Positions 31,757 to 41,148 of a stretch of DNA of 64,000 bases are shown piece by piece. The notes below the pieces were generated by a model. That model ran no database searches. It saw only the letters and a list, made by a program, of their open reading frames with translations, and was not told where the DNA came from. Source of the DNA: Serratia sp. UGAL515B_01 (GTDB taxonomy: Bacteria; Pseudomonadota; Gammaproteobacteria; Enterobacterales; Enterobacteriaceae); assembly GCF_033095805.1 (NCBI RefSeq), contig NZ_CP109901.1, positions 558,001 through 622,000 of the forward strand, in the 5' to 3' direction. The position numbers and the translations under genes were made by a program. The stretch's first letter is position 1; every line of letters begins with the position of its first letter.

Positions 31757-31776
31757 GTATGTTTTTTTATACAGTA
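31757..31776 (-). promoter_or_regulatory. Possible LexA box of polB
   Basis: On the minus strand the sequence reads TACTGTATAAAAAAACATAC, i.e. CTG-N10-CAT where the consensus is CTG-N10-CAG. It lies about 45 bases upstream of the polB start. One core mismatch makes it a weak candidate, but polB is a known LexA target. Confidence 0.5.
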
Positions 31777-31780
31777 ACTG

Positions 31781-31811
31781 TCCATAGTTGGCCTGATTGA
31801 CCAACTATGGA
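31781..31811. repeat. Perfect 11-bp inverted repeat between polB and yabI
   Basis: TCCATAGTTGG and CCAACTATGGA flank a 9-base loop. It lies between two divergent genes, so a regulator-binding site or mRNA leader hairpin is more likely than a terminator. No T tract follows. Confidence 0.6.
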
Positions 31812-31892
31812 TACAATTTAAAGAGTCGCTCAGTTTTGTCTACTCCGTGTCATTTATCGGCCATGCGTTTTTTGCTAAAGAAAAGAGGTCTA

Positions 31893-32660
31893 ATGGAAGC
31901 CTACTTACAACAGTTACTTACCCATTCGTTGGCATTAACCTTGGTGGTCATCGTATTTGTTACATTTCTTGAGTCATTAGCGTTGGTCGGTTTGTTATTG
32001 CCGGGTACGATATTGATGGCCAGCATTGGTGCGCTGATTGGCGGTGGTCAGGTGAATTTCTATATGGGATGGGCTGCCTGCGTAATTGGGTGTCTGCTCG
32101 GGGACTGGTGTTCCTATTTTATCGGACGTTCTTTCAAAGAGCCGTTGCATCGTTTGTCATTTTTTAAGAAGAACAAAGCGATGATGGATAAAACCGAGCA
32201 CGCGCTTTACCAGCACAGTATGGTTACCGTATTGATTGGCCGCTTTATCGGACCTATGCGCCCGCTTGTGCCGATGGTTGCCGGAATGCTTGATTTGCCT
32301 CCTTATAAATTTGCTTTACCCAACATTATCGCTTGCCTTATTTGGCCACCGTTCTATTTCTTACCGGGTATTTTGGCAGGAGTAGCGATCTATATTCCCG
32401 CTAGCGCCGATAGCGGGCAATTCAAATGGTTGTTGTTTGGTGCAGTGGTGCTGTTTGGGCTGGCCGTTTGGCTGAGTTGGCACTGGTGGCGTGAGGTTAA
32501 GAATGGCATTAGCCCGTCGGCTCGCTGGCTCTATTCTCTCCGGTTGCGATTTGTTTGTGGCCTGAGTTGGGTAGCAACGTTGGTGTGCTGGTATTATCTG
32601 TCTATACACCCGTTGATGCCGGTTTACTGGAAGCTCTTGCAGAAAGTGTTGATCGCTTGA
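31893..32660 (+). CDS. yabI: DedA-family inner-membrane protein YabI
   Basis: DedA proteins are multi-pass inner-membrane proteins implicated in lipid carrier recycling, membrane potential and cell division. The 255-residue protein has the DedA/SNARE-associated motif in FLESLALVGLLLPGTILMAS and GRFIGPMRPLVPMVAGMLDL, with several membrane helices, and matches E. coli YabI (254 aa). The ATG at 31893 follows AGAGG at good spacing and aligns with the E. coli start; the open frame extends further upstream without similarity. Confidence 0.93.
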   Translation: MEAYLQQLLTHSLALTLVVIVFVTFLESLALVGLLLPGTILMASIGALIGGGQVNFYMGWAACVIGCLLGDWCSYFIGRSFKEPLHRLSFFKKNKAMMDKTEHALYQHSMVTVLIGRFIGPMRPLVPMVAGMLDLPPYKFALPNIIACLIWPPFYFLPGILAGVAIYIPASADSGQFKWLLFGAVVLFGLAVWLSWHWWREVKNGISPSARWLYSLRLRFVCGLSWVATLVCWYYLSIHPLMPVYWKLLQKVLIA

Positions 32661-32673
32661 CCGTCTTGATGTT

Positions 32674-32708
32674 TTTCAAGCCGCAGTAATATTGACTGCA
32701 GCTTGAAA
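32674..32708. terminator. Bidirectional terminator between yabI and ilvN
   Basis: A stem of TTTCAAGC plus GCAGT pairs with ACTGC plus GCTTGAAA with one bulged base, between the convergent yabI and ilvN. A T run precedes the stem and A-rich sequence follows it, which suits the minus-strand ilvBN transcript well. Confidence 0.7.
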
Positions 32709-32723
32709 TCCAATGGCAGAAGG

Positions 32724-33017
32724 TTACTGGAAGAATGCTTCTAACTGCTCAAACACGCGAACGTCTTCGTGATGGCGTTTAACCTGAAGCACATCTTCCA
32801 GTTTTTCAACCTGGCTGATCATCTGTACTAAACGCTGATCGTCGTCGACGAGCAGCCAAATCCGGCTTTGTGTGCCGTCTTTCAGCGGCAGACAGACAAT
32901 GCCCTCTACGTTAAATGCGCGACGGGCAAAAAGGCCACAAACGTGAGTCATTACGCCTGGATGGTTGCGTACCGCCAGTTCCAGGATCACCTGTGGATTT
33001 TTCTGTAGTGAGTGCAT
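32724..33017 (-). CDS. ilvN: Acetolactate synthase I regulatory subunit
   Basis: IlvN is the small valine-binding regulatory subunit of acetolactate synthase I. The 97-residue protein is a single ACT domain ([40 protein letters not shown]), the same size as E. coli IlvN (96 aa). It starts 3 bases after the end of the ilvB coding region and is intact, although the catalytic partner is frameshifted. Some small subunits can affect other isozymes, but that is not shown here. Confidence 0.95.
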   Translation of the reverse strand: MHSLQKNPQVILELAVRNHPGVMTHVCGLFARRAFNVEGIVCLPLKDGTQSRIWLLVDDDQRLVQMISQVEKLEDVLQVKRHHEDVRVFEQLEAFFQ

Positions 33018-33020
33018 GGC

Positions 33021-34714
33021 TTATTCTCCAATCATTTCGATATTGGCGGCACCCGGCGGTACCATAGGGTATACTTTTTCGTTGATGTCGATCAGCGCGT
33101 GGATCAGGCACGGACCAGGGCGCTGGATCGCAGCCATCAGCGCGGCTTGTGGATCTTCTTCCGCGTTAAGATCGCAAGTATCCAGGCCAAAACCGGCGGC
33201 AATTTTCAGGAAGTCGGTGCGTTTAGGGTAAGCCGCAGCAAAGATATGTTGCTGATAGAATAATGTCTGCTGCTGGTGCACCAGCCCTAGCGCCTGATTG
33301 TTCATCAGAATGATTTTTATATCTAGATCGTGTTCAACAGCGGTCGCCATTTCCTGAATATTCATCATCAGGCTACCATCACCGGAAAAACACAATACCT
33401 TACGTTGTGGTGCGGCAAGTGCGGCACCTATCGCAGCCGGCAGGCCGAATCCCATAGTGCCTAAACCCCGGATGTCAGCCATTGGCGCGCCCGACTAAGT
33501 GGGTAAGCCTGTGCGACCCACATCTGATGTTGGCCCACGTCAGTGGTGATAATCGCATTTTCGTCCACGCAGCGAGCAGTGGCTTTTATTAAACCGTAAT
33601 GGCTTAGAGGATCTTCCACGTTTGGCATATTGAACGGGAACTCACGCTTGAGGTCGTTAACGGTTTTCAGCCATTCACTTCGTGGTTGTGCTTCAATCAG
33701 TGGTAACAGTTGTTGCAACACCTGCCCGACATCGGCATGAATAGCGATATTGGCCTGTTTCACTTTGCCGAGTTCGGCACGATCAATATCTACATGGATA
33801 ATCTTTGCGTTCGGGCAGAACTGCTCGGTTTTACCGATGGCGCGATCGTCGAAACGGGCACCCAGTACAATCAACAGATCGGCTTCCTGTAGGATAAAGT
33901 TGGTACTGCGTGCGGCATGCATTCCCAACATTCCCAAAGACAGTGGATGTTCAACAGGCATTGCGCCCAGTGCCATCAGCGTCATGGTGGTGGGCAGGTT
34001 TGCACGTTCTGCCATTTCTAGTGCGGGTTGATGAGCTTCTGCACCGATGATCCCCCCTCCTAAATACATTATCGGGCGTTTGGCCTGATTAATCATCGCT
34101 GCGGCTTGCTCGACCTGCAGGCGATCAAAGGCAGGGGCTGCGTCAGGTACGGCGATGGGGGGTAACTGGTCCCAGTCAATTTCTGCGGTTTGAACGTCTT
34201 TCGGAATGTCGATCCATACTGGGCCTGGGCGACCCGATTCGGCGATACGGAAGGCGTCACAAATCACCTGCGGTAGTTCGCGGATATCACGGACTAGATG
34301 GTTGTACTTGGTGATTGGTATTGAAATACCGTAGGTATCAACCTCCTGAAAGGCGTCGGTGCCGATCATTGAGGAGGGAACTTGGCCAGTGATACATACC
34401 AGCGGGATTGAATCGAGTTTGGCGTCGGCAATCGCTGTGACCAGATTGGTCGCGCCTGGGCCACTGGAGGCGATGCAAACAGCCGCCTTGCCGTTAGTAC
34501 GCGCCATGCCCTGGGCCATAAAGCCGGCACCTTGCTCATGGCGAGCCAGTACGTGTTTGATGACGCGGCTTTGACTCAGCGCATCGTACAGCGGTAACGC
34601 GGCACCACCGGGAATACCTGCAATGGTAGTAATACCTTGGCGCTCCAGCAGATGAATAATCAACTGCGCACCGGTGAAGCGTTGGCCTTGGTGAGGCGTG
34701 CCCGAAATTGCCAT
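33021..34714 (-). pseudogene. ilvB: Acetolactate synthase I catalytic subunit, frameshifted
   Basis: IlvB condenses pyruvate to acetolactate or acetohydroxybutyrate using TPP. The first 417 codons read through from MAISGTPHQG to RQWLTSGV and then stop; the rest of the protein ([20 protein letters not shown] to the end) continues in another frame. The expected codons TCC GGG GGT TTA have lost one G: the run at 33466-33469 has four bases where five would restore the frame. The TPP/Mg motif (SGDGSLMMN) lies after the break, so the truncated product would be inactive. Both parts otherwise look perfectly conserved, so the change is recent or is a sequencing error. The start ATG follows AGGAT at good spacing. 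Confidence 0.9.
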
Positions 34715-34760
34715 GTTCCTATCCTTTCTTAGGGCCGGTTCACATCGCTGGGCAGGGGAC

Positions 34761-34799
34761 TAAAACAAGAAACCCCGCCTGGTTGCGCCGGCGGAGTTT
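34761..34799 (-). terminator. Attenuator terminator of the ilvBN operon
   Basis: On the minus strand a stem AAACTCCGCC/GGCGGGGTTT followed by CTTGTTTT lies 26 bases after the leader peptide stop and before ilvB. This is the transcription attenuator that valine/leucine starvation would relieve through ribosome stalling in the leader. Confidence 0.88.
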
Positions 34800-34824
34800 G
34801 GGAATCGATACGTTGATTCGGACC

Positions 34825-34923
34825 CTACGGCGCATTGCCGACGACCACCACCACACGCACGACGACTACCGCGGCTGGTAGCGCGGCAACTAGTAGAGTC
34901 GAAGTCAGTGAGGATGCGATCAC
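34825..34923 (-). CDS. ivbL: ilvBN operon leader peptide
   Basis: A 32-codon frame starting GTG, preceded by AAGG, ends AVVVVRVVVVVGNAP before TAG. This tail is the same as that of E. coli IvbL and is loaded with nine valine codons in eleven positions, plus upstream leucines. Stalling at these codons when charged tRNA is scarce would prevent the downstream terminator forming. An in-frame ATG five codons upstream lacks a ribosome site and is less likely. Confidence 0.92.
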   Translation of the reverse strand: MIASSLTSTLLVAALPAAVVVVRVVVVVGNAP

Positions 34924-35026
34924 AGGGAACCTTATCATCAGTAATAAAAAACAGGATTTTATAAAACCACAGGTGCAAAATTCACACAACAGGTTTCTTG
35001 GCTCAGCATAAAAAACGCGTGGTAGA

Positions 35027-35731
35027 TCACGATTTGAGTGGGATACCTAACACACGAGCTGCAGACGTAGTGCCATCGATCAATGCCTGAGTGGCACCGT
35101 CATAATAAATGCGGCCATCAACTACCAGCAAGGTTCGTGGCGCTATGCGAGCGGCATCGTCAATGTTGTGCGACACCATCAGTAGAGTGAGTTGGCGTTG
35201 GCGACACACGTCGTTGAGTAACTGTAACATTTCGCTGCGTAGGGCGGGATCAAGTGCAGAGAAAGGTTCGTCAAGTAACAGAATCGGCTGTTGGCGGATC
35301 AGACAACGTGCTAGCGCTGCCCGTTGCCGTTGCCCACCGGAAAGCTGTGAGGGTAATCGCTGCAAATGTCCTTCTAGCCCGACCTGATGGGCAATCTGTT
35401 GTAACTGTTTTTTTTGCTCTGTTTTCAATCTCAAGCCTGGGTCTAGCCCTAGGCCGATATTTTGTGACACAGTGAGGTGAGCAAACAGGTTGTTTTCTTG
35501 AAACAGCATAGAAACCGGGCGTTTGGCCGGAGATGTGCGGGTATGATCGTGTCCGCCCAGCAGCAATTTTCCACTGGCGGCGGTGAGAAAACCAGCGATC
35601 AAACTGAGCAGGGTGCTCTTGCCTGCCCCGCTTGGCCCCAGTACGGCAACGCACTCTCCTGGCCTTATGTGTAGGTCAAAACGCATTGGTAGGTGCTCGT
35701 ACAGGTAAGTCAGTTTTTCAAGTGTCAGCAT
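35027..35731 (-). CDS. thiQ: Thiamine ABC transporter ATP-binding subunit
   Basis: ThiQ energises import of thiamine and thiamine phosphates by ThiBPQ. The 234-residue protein has Walker [13 protein letters not shown] near residue 32, the signature [15 protein letters not shown] near residue 128, Walker [14 protein letters not shown] near residue 148 and the H-loop VSHNIDDA. The ATG at 35731 overlaps the end of thiP by 14 bases and matches the E. coli start (MLKLTDI...). It is the last gene of the TPP-controlled operon. Confidence 0.95.
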   Translation of the reverse strand: MLTLEKLTYLYEHLPMRFDLHIRPGECVAVLGPSGAGKSTLLSLIAGFLTAASGKLLLGGHDHTRTSPAKRPVSMLFQENNLFAHLTVSQNIGLGLDPGLRLKTEQKKQLQQIAHQVGLEGHLQRLPSQLSGGQRQRAALARCLIRQQPILLLDEPFSALDPALRSEMLQLLNDVCRQRQLTLLMVSHNIDDAARIAPRTLLVVDGRIYYDGATQALIDGTTSAARVLGIPLKS

Positions 35732-37324
35732 GGCGACCCGGTAAACGTTCAATCAGAGAAAACAACAGGAAGCAGAGTAACAATAACAGTAATGCGGTGA
35801 CGGCTCCGTTATTGCTGCGGTAAGCCCCAATCTGTTGATACAGATAAAAAGGTAGGGTTTTGAACTGCTCGTTACCAAACAAGGCGACTACGCCAAAATC
35901 ACCAATCGACAGCACACAGGCAAAAGCTAATGCCTGTGCCAGCGGGCGTTTTAGGGCTTTCAGTTCGATCCAGCGTAACCGCTGGTAGCCACGGATATCC
36001 AGTGACAGGCACAAGGGATTATAGCGCTCGGCCAGATCGCGCATGGGGTTTTCCAATAGTTTCAACGCGTAAGGTACGGCCATCAATGCATTGGTGATGA
36101 TTACCAGAGAATAAGGAGATTGAGGCAGACCAGTAGTGTCGTTCAACAGTAGGAAAAAACCGGTTGCTAGCACGATACCTGGCATCGCCAGGATCACCAT
36201 GCCACTTAGTTCCAGCGTTTGCCCACAGGTAATTTTTTGTCGCAGTTTCAGCTCTCGGCTACTCCACAGTAGCATCATGGTTAACAGGATACACAGCAAG
36301 CCAGCGCAGAGCGCAATACGCAGTGAGGTTAAGAGGGCTTGCCACAGTACCGGTTGTTGTAGCACGGTAACGAAGGTCTGATTAGCACCATCAACAATGA
36401 CGGCCAGCAAGGGAGGAAGCATTAACAAGAGTGTGGCTGCTATTAACAACGTGTCACAGCTACGTTGCCAGACGTTGTCTTCCGGATTGCGCCAGCGTTG
36501 GTCGTGGGTATGGCCTACAGGGAGTACTTGGCTCAACCGTTGGCTAATGACTACCAGTCCCAGGCAGCACCCCAGTTGGATCAACGCCAGTAGTGCCCCT
36601 CGGCTGAGATCGTAGTCGTAACTCAATGCCTGATAGATAGCCAGTTCGATGGTTGTTGCTTGTGGCCCCCCCCCAGCGAAAGCACGGTAGCGAAACTGGC
36701 AAAACAGAGCATGAAAATCAATGCGCTACTGGGCAGGATCTGGCGGCGTAGTGCTGGCCAGTCCAGAAAACGAAACTGTTGCCAGTCGTTCATTCCCAAT
36801 TGTGCCGCCAATTGGCGTTGTTCAGTAGGAATGTTCTCCAGCGTTTGTAACAGCAAACGTGTGGCCAGCGGTAGGTTAAAGAATAAATGGGCCAGTAGAA
36901 TACCTTGCAGACCATAAGGAGAGAAACTGTAGTTAACGCCTAACCAACCGCAGATCGTTGCTAACCAGCCTTGTCTACCATAGACGCTCAGTATGCCAAA
37001 TACTGCCACTAGAACAGGGAGCACCAACGTCATGGCACACAGGCGCAACAGCAGATCGCGGCCAGGAAAGCGCCGACGATAAAGGGCACGGGCCAGCCAG
37101 ATAGCGGGGATAACCGAAATCAAGGCGGACAGTAACGCCTGCCAAAAGGTAAATCGTACTACGTGCCACAGGTAAGCATCTTGCCATAGACTACGCCAGT
37201 CACTGCCCGGTGCATGTCGCCACAGTGACCCGATTGCTGCCAGAGCAACAATCCCGATCAATGTCGCGGCAATCAGCCCTGGCCATAACCAGCAAGGGAT
37301 CAGTGGCTGACGGCGGTTTGCCAT
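35718..37324 (-). pseudogene. thiP: Thiamine ABC transporter permease, frameshifted at a G9 tract
   Basis: ThiP is the membrane subunit of the thiamine importer, about 536 residues with two homologous permease halves. The frame is open from MANRRQPLIPCWLW to LSLGGG and then shifts; the remainder (ALSYDYDLSRGALLALIQ through [14 protein letters not shown]) continues in a second frame. The normal sequence LGGGPQATT would need ten Gs; the tract at 36666-36674 (C's on the plus strand) has nine. Both halves are otherwise well conserved, so a slipped homopolymer, phase variation or a sequencing error are all possible. Without correction no full permease is made. Confidence 0.88.
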
Positions 37325-38286
37325 GCACGTATCCAGTTGTTGCGTTGCTGTGCGACTTCTTCTGCGCTGAATTCCAACGCCTTCTGTGGCTGTGTCATCT
37401 GTTCAAAACCGGCAGGTAGTTGCGTGTTGATGACGGGATACATCCAGCTACCGGTAGGAATGGTATTCTGGAAAGCCGGTGAAACTATAAACTCCATAAA
37501 ACGTTCAGCCAGTTCCGGCTGCTTGCTGGCTTTCAACTTTCCTGCCACTTCAATTTGCAGGTAATGTCCTTCACTGAAATTTGCCGATCTATAGTTATCT
37601 TTTTTCTCTTCTATCAGGTGGTAGGCGGGGGAGGTGGTATAGCTCAGCACCATGTCGCCTTCGCCTTTCAGAAACAGGTTGTAAGCTTCACTCCATCCTT
37701 TAGTCACGGTAACCGTTTTTTTCGCCAGTTTTTGCCAGGCTTGAGGCGCTTCATCACCATACACTTTTTGTACCCAGAGCAGCAGGCCAAGCCCGGGCGT
37801 ACTGGTTCGCGGGTCTTGGTAGATGATCTTCCAAGGTTGGTCGCTACTGACCAGCTCTTTTAGGCTTTTAGGTGGGTTTTTCAGCTTGTCTTGGTTATAG
37901 ACAAAGGCAAAGTATCCATAATCAAAAGGTACAAAAGTTTTGTTTTGCCAGCCGCTAGGTATGTTGAGTTTGTTGGTATCGACATTACTGGTAGCGAACA
38001 AATCGGTTTGTTGTGCGGCATGCAACAGGTTATTGTCTAGCCCAAGAACTACGTCGGCAGGACTGTTCTTACCTTCCATACGCAGGCGATTGAGTAACGA
38101 AACGCCGTCTTCCAAGGCAACGAATTTCAGTTCGCAGTTGCATTCAGCCTCAAAGGCTTTTTTCACCGCGGCACCGGGCCCCCATTCGGCGGCGAAGGCA
38201 TCATAGGTATAGACCGTCAGCGTTTGCTTTGCCAGCGCTGGCATTGCCGCGAGCAGTAATAGGTAGGGTAGGTATTTTTTGACCAC
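37300..38286 (-). CDS. thiB: Thiamine-binding periplasmic protein
   Basis: ThiB (TbpA) captures thiamine, TMP and TPP in the periplasm and delivers them to ThiPQ. The 328-residue precursor has a signal peptide (LPYLLLLAAMPALA, cut near residue 19) and conserved stretches LTVYTYDAFAAEWGPG, RMEGKNSPADVVLGLDNNLL, DYGYFAFVYN and YQDPRTSTPGLGLLLWVQKV. E. coli TbpA has 327 residues. The GTG at 38286 is chosen because AGGAG stands 6 bases upstream; the open frame continues upstream through the riboswitch region, where translation is not expected. Confidence 0.95.
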   Translation of the reverse strand: MVKKYLPYLLLLAAMPALAKQTLTVYTYDAFAAEWGPGAAVKKAFEAECNCELKFVALEDGVSLLNRLRMEGKNSPADVVLGLDNNLLHAAQQTDLFATSNVDTNKLNIPSGWQNKTFVPFDYGYFAFVYNQDKLKNPPKSLKELVSSDQPWKIIYQDPRTSTPGLGLLLWVQKVYGDEAPQAWQKLAKKTVTVTKGWSEAYNLFLKGEGDMVLSYTTSPAYHLIEEKKDNYRSANFSEGHYLQIEVAGKLKASKQPELAERFMEFIVSPAFQNTIPTGSWMYPVINTQLPAGFEQMTQPQKALEFSAEEVAQQRNNWIRAWQTAVSH

Positions 38287-38354
38287 TTTGCACTCCTGAA
38301 AAGTAAGGGGCAAAGGTATCTGAAGGCATTGGTAAAAGACATTTAACCCGCCAT

Positions 38355-38468
38355 GCTCAAATCCCTCCGCCGGTATTGACCGGATCAGGTTCGACGGGTG
38401 TGTTCTCAGCGGAAAAATACGGCTTGTTTGCCCTATACCAACAGTGTTGTGTTCCGCACCCCGTTGAG
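38355..38468 (-). ncRNA. TPP riboswitch (THI element) upstream of thiBPQ
   Basis: On the minus strand the THI-box landmarks appear in order: GGGGTGC near 38462, GCTGAGAACACACCCGTCGA, ACCTGATCCGGTCAATACCG and GGCGGAGGGATTTGAGCATG. These form the pyrimidine- and pyrophosphate-binding arms of the thiamine pyrophosphate aptamer. The longer P3-like insertion (TGGTATAGGGCAAACAAGCC region) is variable in the family. It lies about 70 bases before the thiB start and should switch the operon off when TPP is plentiful. Confidence 0.92.
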
Positions 38469-38510
38469 ACGCTGGCATTATAAAGATTAACTGGCTCTGG
38501 TGAAAGGCGA

Positions 38511-40172
38511 TTATGTTTCCGGTGGCGCAAACCAGGCAGATTTAAAATCAAACCAACCGAGGGTGTTCATCCTAACTCCACGCATACTGCGTTGGCCGTG
38601 TAGTTGCAGCCAGTGGTGAAACAAGGGATGTAGCTGGTGGCTGCTGACCAGACGCTGACAAAATTCCGCCATTGGCAGGCAGTTCTTGCGCCACAGTGCG
38701 GCATCCCGGGTAATATCTTCACTCAGACAGTGTTGGATTAGCGGTAATTCATACAATGTGGCAAACAGTGAAAACTCCAATGGCAGAGTAAAATTGGCGC
38801 TACCAAGCCACAGATCGCTTTCTGCACCGCCTTTATGCCAGGTGTCGTAGCTGACGATTTGTACATTAAGTTTGATATCATGCTCGACCAGAAGCGCCGC
38901 CATGGCTTGCTGAATGGCATGAAACTCAGAATGCTCGCTGTAGAACGTCAGTGTCAACGCACTCAATCCTGCGGGTTTGGGTTGCAGCCCTAACGCACGA
39001 TTATGTAACCAGCGAGGCAGAATTCCATAAGCCGGTGCCCAGTAACGCTGATACAACGGGCCAGCGTGACTCAGTAGTGCGATTGGATTGATCAGCTCGC
39101 ATAGCCAACGGCGGATCTCAGGGGCTGCGGCCAGCATTGAGCGCTGGTCAAACAGCAGGAAGTAGCAACCTTCCTCCAAGCGGCTTTCCAATTCATTATT
39201 GCCCGTATCATCCCCTTGCAATTGTACGCCGCAGTGTACTAATGCTTCACTCACTTCCGGTAAGACCCAGATATTGACTTCGTCGATCAGCGCGCGATAG
39301 CCAAAATAGTCATCAAAGGCGTGGATTTTCATCTGGCTTTGATGATTGCGTATGACACGATAAGGGCCTGTACCGATCGGATGGCGGGCAAAATCTGGCA
39401 GGCTTTGCCATTCACGCGGCAGGATCATGGCATGCACGCTGGCTAACAGCCAAGGAAGCCAATAATCAGGTGTGTGTAAATGCACATCGATAACATGGGG
39501 CGTTGGCGAAACAATCTGGCTTATATGGGAAAACAGAGATTGTGGCTTCAGGCGACTCAACGAATAGATAACATCCTCCATTTCCAATTCACGGCCGTGA
39601 TGAAAATGGATTGCCGGGCGAAGATAAAAGCGCCAATGGAGCGGAGTAATCGTTTGCCAGTGGTGTGATAAATCTGATGTTAGTTCCCCATTTTCCTCAT
39701 TTACGCGCGTCAAACCGTTAAATATCTGCCTCGCCAGGTGCGTTTCTGAACGGCGTAGTGCCGAACCGGGTAACAGGTTGTAAAGCTGGCGATAGTAAAG
39801 AACACGAAGGATATGCTTACCCAGCCGAAAACTGCGCCCTAACTGCGAAAGCAACATCTGGCGTACTGCATTTTTATCCCCGACCAGTTGAACAAGCTGG
39901 TCAATGTGATCCTGCTCCAGTAACTCTTCGGCCCACTGTTGTCGCAGAGCCAGACCCGTGTAGTGGAATTTTAGCAGCGAACGCTTCCCGCGTCCTGACT
40001 CACTCTGCCAGGTCAGCCAGCCTGCCTGCTGCATGGTCCCTAGAAGAGAACGCATATGGCGACGTGAACAACTGAGCACTTCTGCCAATTCCTGCAGTGT
40101 GGTTTCGGTTGGTAAGCCTTGGCAGTACTGCCATAGGCGAATAAATTGCTGTTGTAAGCGCGATGTGGGCAT
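38511..40172 (-). CDS. sgrR: Sugar-phosphate stress transcriptional regulator SgrR
   Basis: SgrR activates the small RNA gene sgrS when glucose-phosphate accumulates. The 553-residue protein has an N-terminal winged helix ([20 protein letters not shown] near residue 36) and a C-terminal solute-binding-like domain ([27 protein letters not shown], ending [20 protein letters not shown]). It aligns with E. coli SgrR (551 aa) over its length. The ATG at 40172 matches the E. coli start (MPSARLQQQF); an in-frame ATG at 40193 adds seven residues. It is divergent from the candidate sgrS. Confidence 0.95.
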   Translation of the reverse strand: MPTSRLQQQFIRLWQYCQGLPTETTLQELAEVLSCSRRHMRSLLGTMQQAGWLTWQSESGRGKRSLLKFHYTGLALRQQWAEELLEQDHIDQLVQLVGDKNAVRQMLLSQLGRSFRLGKHILRVLYYRQLYNLLPGSALRRSETHLARQIFNGLTRVNEENGELTSDLSHHWQTITPLHWRFYLRPAIHFHHGRELEMEDVIYSLSRLKPQSLFSHISQIVSPTPHVIDVHLHTPDYWLPWLLASVHAMILPREWQSLPDFARHPIGTGPYRVIRNHQSQMKIHAFDDYFGYRALIDEVNIWVLPEVSEALVHCGVQLQGDDTGNNELESRLEEGCYFLLFDQRSMLAAAPEIRRWLCELINPIALLSHAGPLYQRYWAPAYGILPRWLHNRALGLQPKPAGLSALTLTFYSEHSEFHAIQQAMAALLVEHDIKLNVQIVSYDTWHKGGAESDLWLGSANFTLPLEFSLFATLYELPLIQHCLSEDITRDAALWRKNCLPMAEFCQRLVSSHQLHPLFHHWLQLHGQRSMRGVRMNTLGWFDFKSAWFAPPET

Positions 40173-40227
40173 AAAAGAGGAACTCTCAGGCATAATTCGT
40201 CAATTTATCTTTCCTTATATTACGCAG

Positions 40228-40406
40228 ATAATTCTTGCAGTTGAAACAGTGCAAAGGCATTCCCTCATTTTTAAAGCTGCGGCGTTGTTGATTGCAACTT
40301 TAAAACCTATTTGGTTTATGAGTGTGGCTTCGTTCTGTTTCTCTGAAAAGTGTTTCTGAGTAATGGTGCTTTTCACCAGCCAGTGGGGTAACCCACTGGC
40401 ATTTTT
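40228..40406 (+). ncRNA. sgrS: Candidate SgrS small RNA
   Basis: Between sgrR and the setA remnant, where E. coli has sgrS, the plus strand ends in GTGTTTCTGAGTAATGGTG-CTTTT-CACC followed by a 9-bp terminator stem (GCCAGTGGG/CCCACTGGC) and ATTTTTAT. This is the same order as the E. coli SgrS 3' end: ptsG-pairing segment, small GGUG/CACC hairpin, terminator, U tract. A TATATT at 40216-40221 could be the -10 element, giving the proposed 5' end, which is approximate. No sgrT-like reading frame is visible. SgrS base-pairs with ptsG mRNA through Hfq. Confidence 0.65.
40379..40406 (+). terminator. Terminator of candidate sgrS
   Basis: A 9-bp perfect stem, GCCAGTGGG with CCCACTGGC and a four-base loop, followed by ATTTTTAT. 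Hfq-dependent RNAs typically end in such a U tract. Confidence 0.8.
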
Positions 40407-40482
40407 ATCCGCTGTTGACGCTTTCTTCCGGCATTTTCCTTTTGTAGCATAAGCGTTTCGTCTTCTGGTCAGGGATGCTGGT

Positions 40483-41006
40483 ATGAATTTCATGCTTAGG
40501 TTTCTACGCCGTTTTAATCCCGTTTTTGCCGCTTCCTGATGATTGCCTTGCTTACCGGTATTGCCGGAGCGCTACAGGCTCCGACGTGAAGACTATTGCT
40601 GACCACTTTTGAGCACTTTTGACCACAGAGGTAAAAGTTTGTCCGCTGTGGGTTGGTATGTTTTATACCGCCAATGCCGTCGCCGGGATTATCGTCAGCT
40701 TTTTGCTGGCGAAACGATCTGATGCCCATGGCGATCGGCGTAAGCCTATCCTGCTCTGTTGCATAATGACCGCCGGCAACAGCCTACTCAACGCCATCTG
40801 TATTAGCATTATTGCCGGGATTGGCATGCTGTATTTTCAGGAGTTAATGCTGGGGAGTCCAGGGAGAGACCACGCTGTTTACCAACAGTATTTCTACCGG
40901 GGTAATCCTGGCAGGGGTATTACAAGGGACACAACCTAAGATGGTTTATTGGCTGCTCACCGTGCTGGCTCTGTTGGCTCTGTGGATGTGTGCCAAGGTG
41001 CGATAA
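40483..41006 (+). pseudogene. setA: Remnant of sugar efflux transporter SetA
   Basis: SetA is a major-facilitator sugar exporter downstream of sgrS in E. coli. Here only pieces remain: RRFNPVFAAS, a frameshift, then LMIALLTGIAGALQAPT and a TGA, then PLWVGMFYTANAVAGIIVSF and LAKRSDAHGDRRKPILLCC. After the next few residues a large internal part (roughly the middle half) is missing, and the text resumes at IIAGIGMLYFQELM. Another shift leads to TLFTNSISTGVILAGVLQG and ends at TAA 41004-41006. The original is about 390 residues; about 170 codons remain with at least three lesions. It is clearly dead. Confidence 0.88.
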
Positions 41007-41148
41007 GTGTAACATGATGTTAATTGATGAAGGTCATTGATAACGTTGCCCCCTGTTTACTAAGATAAATGAGCTCAGAGTGCGAACTCCGCGCTCTATT
41101 TCCATCTTGGTAACAAGATGTCGCTCCTTTGATGAACGTGGGTATGTT

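Noticed and set aside
40228..40406. sgrT reading frame inside candidate sgrS
   Set aside because: No short frame with a start, ribosome site and similarity to SgrT could be found.
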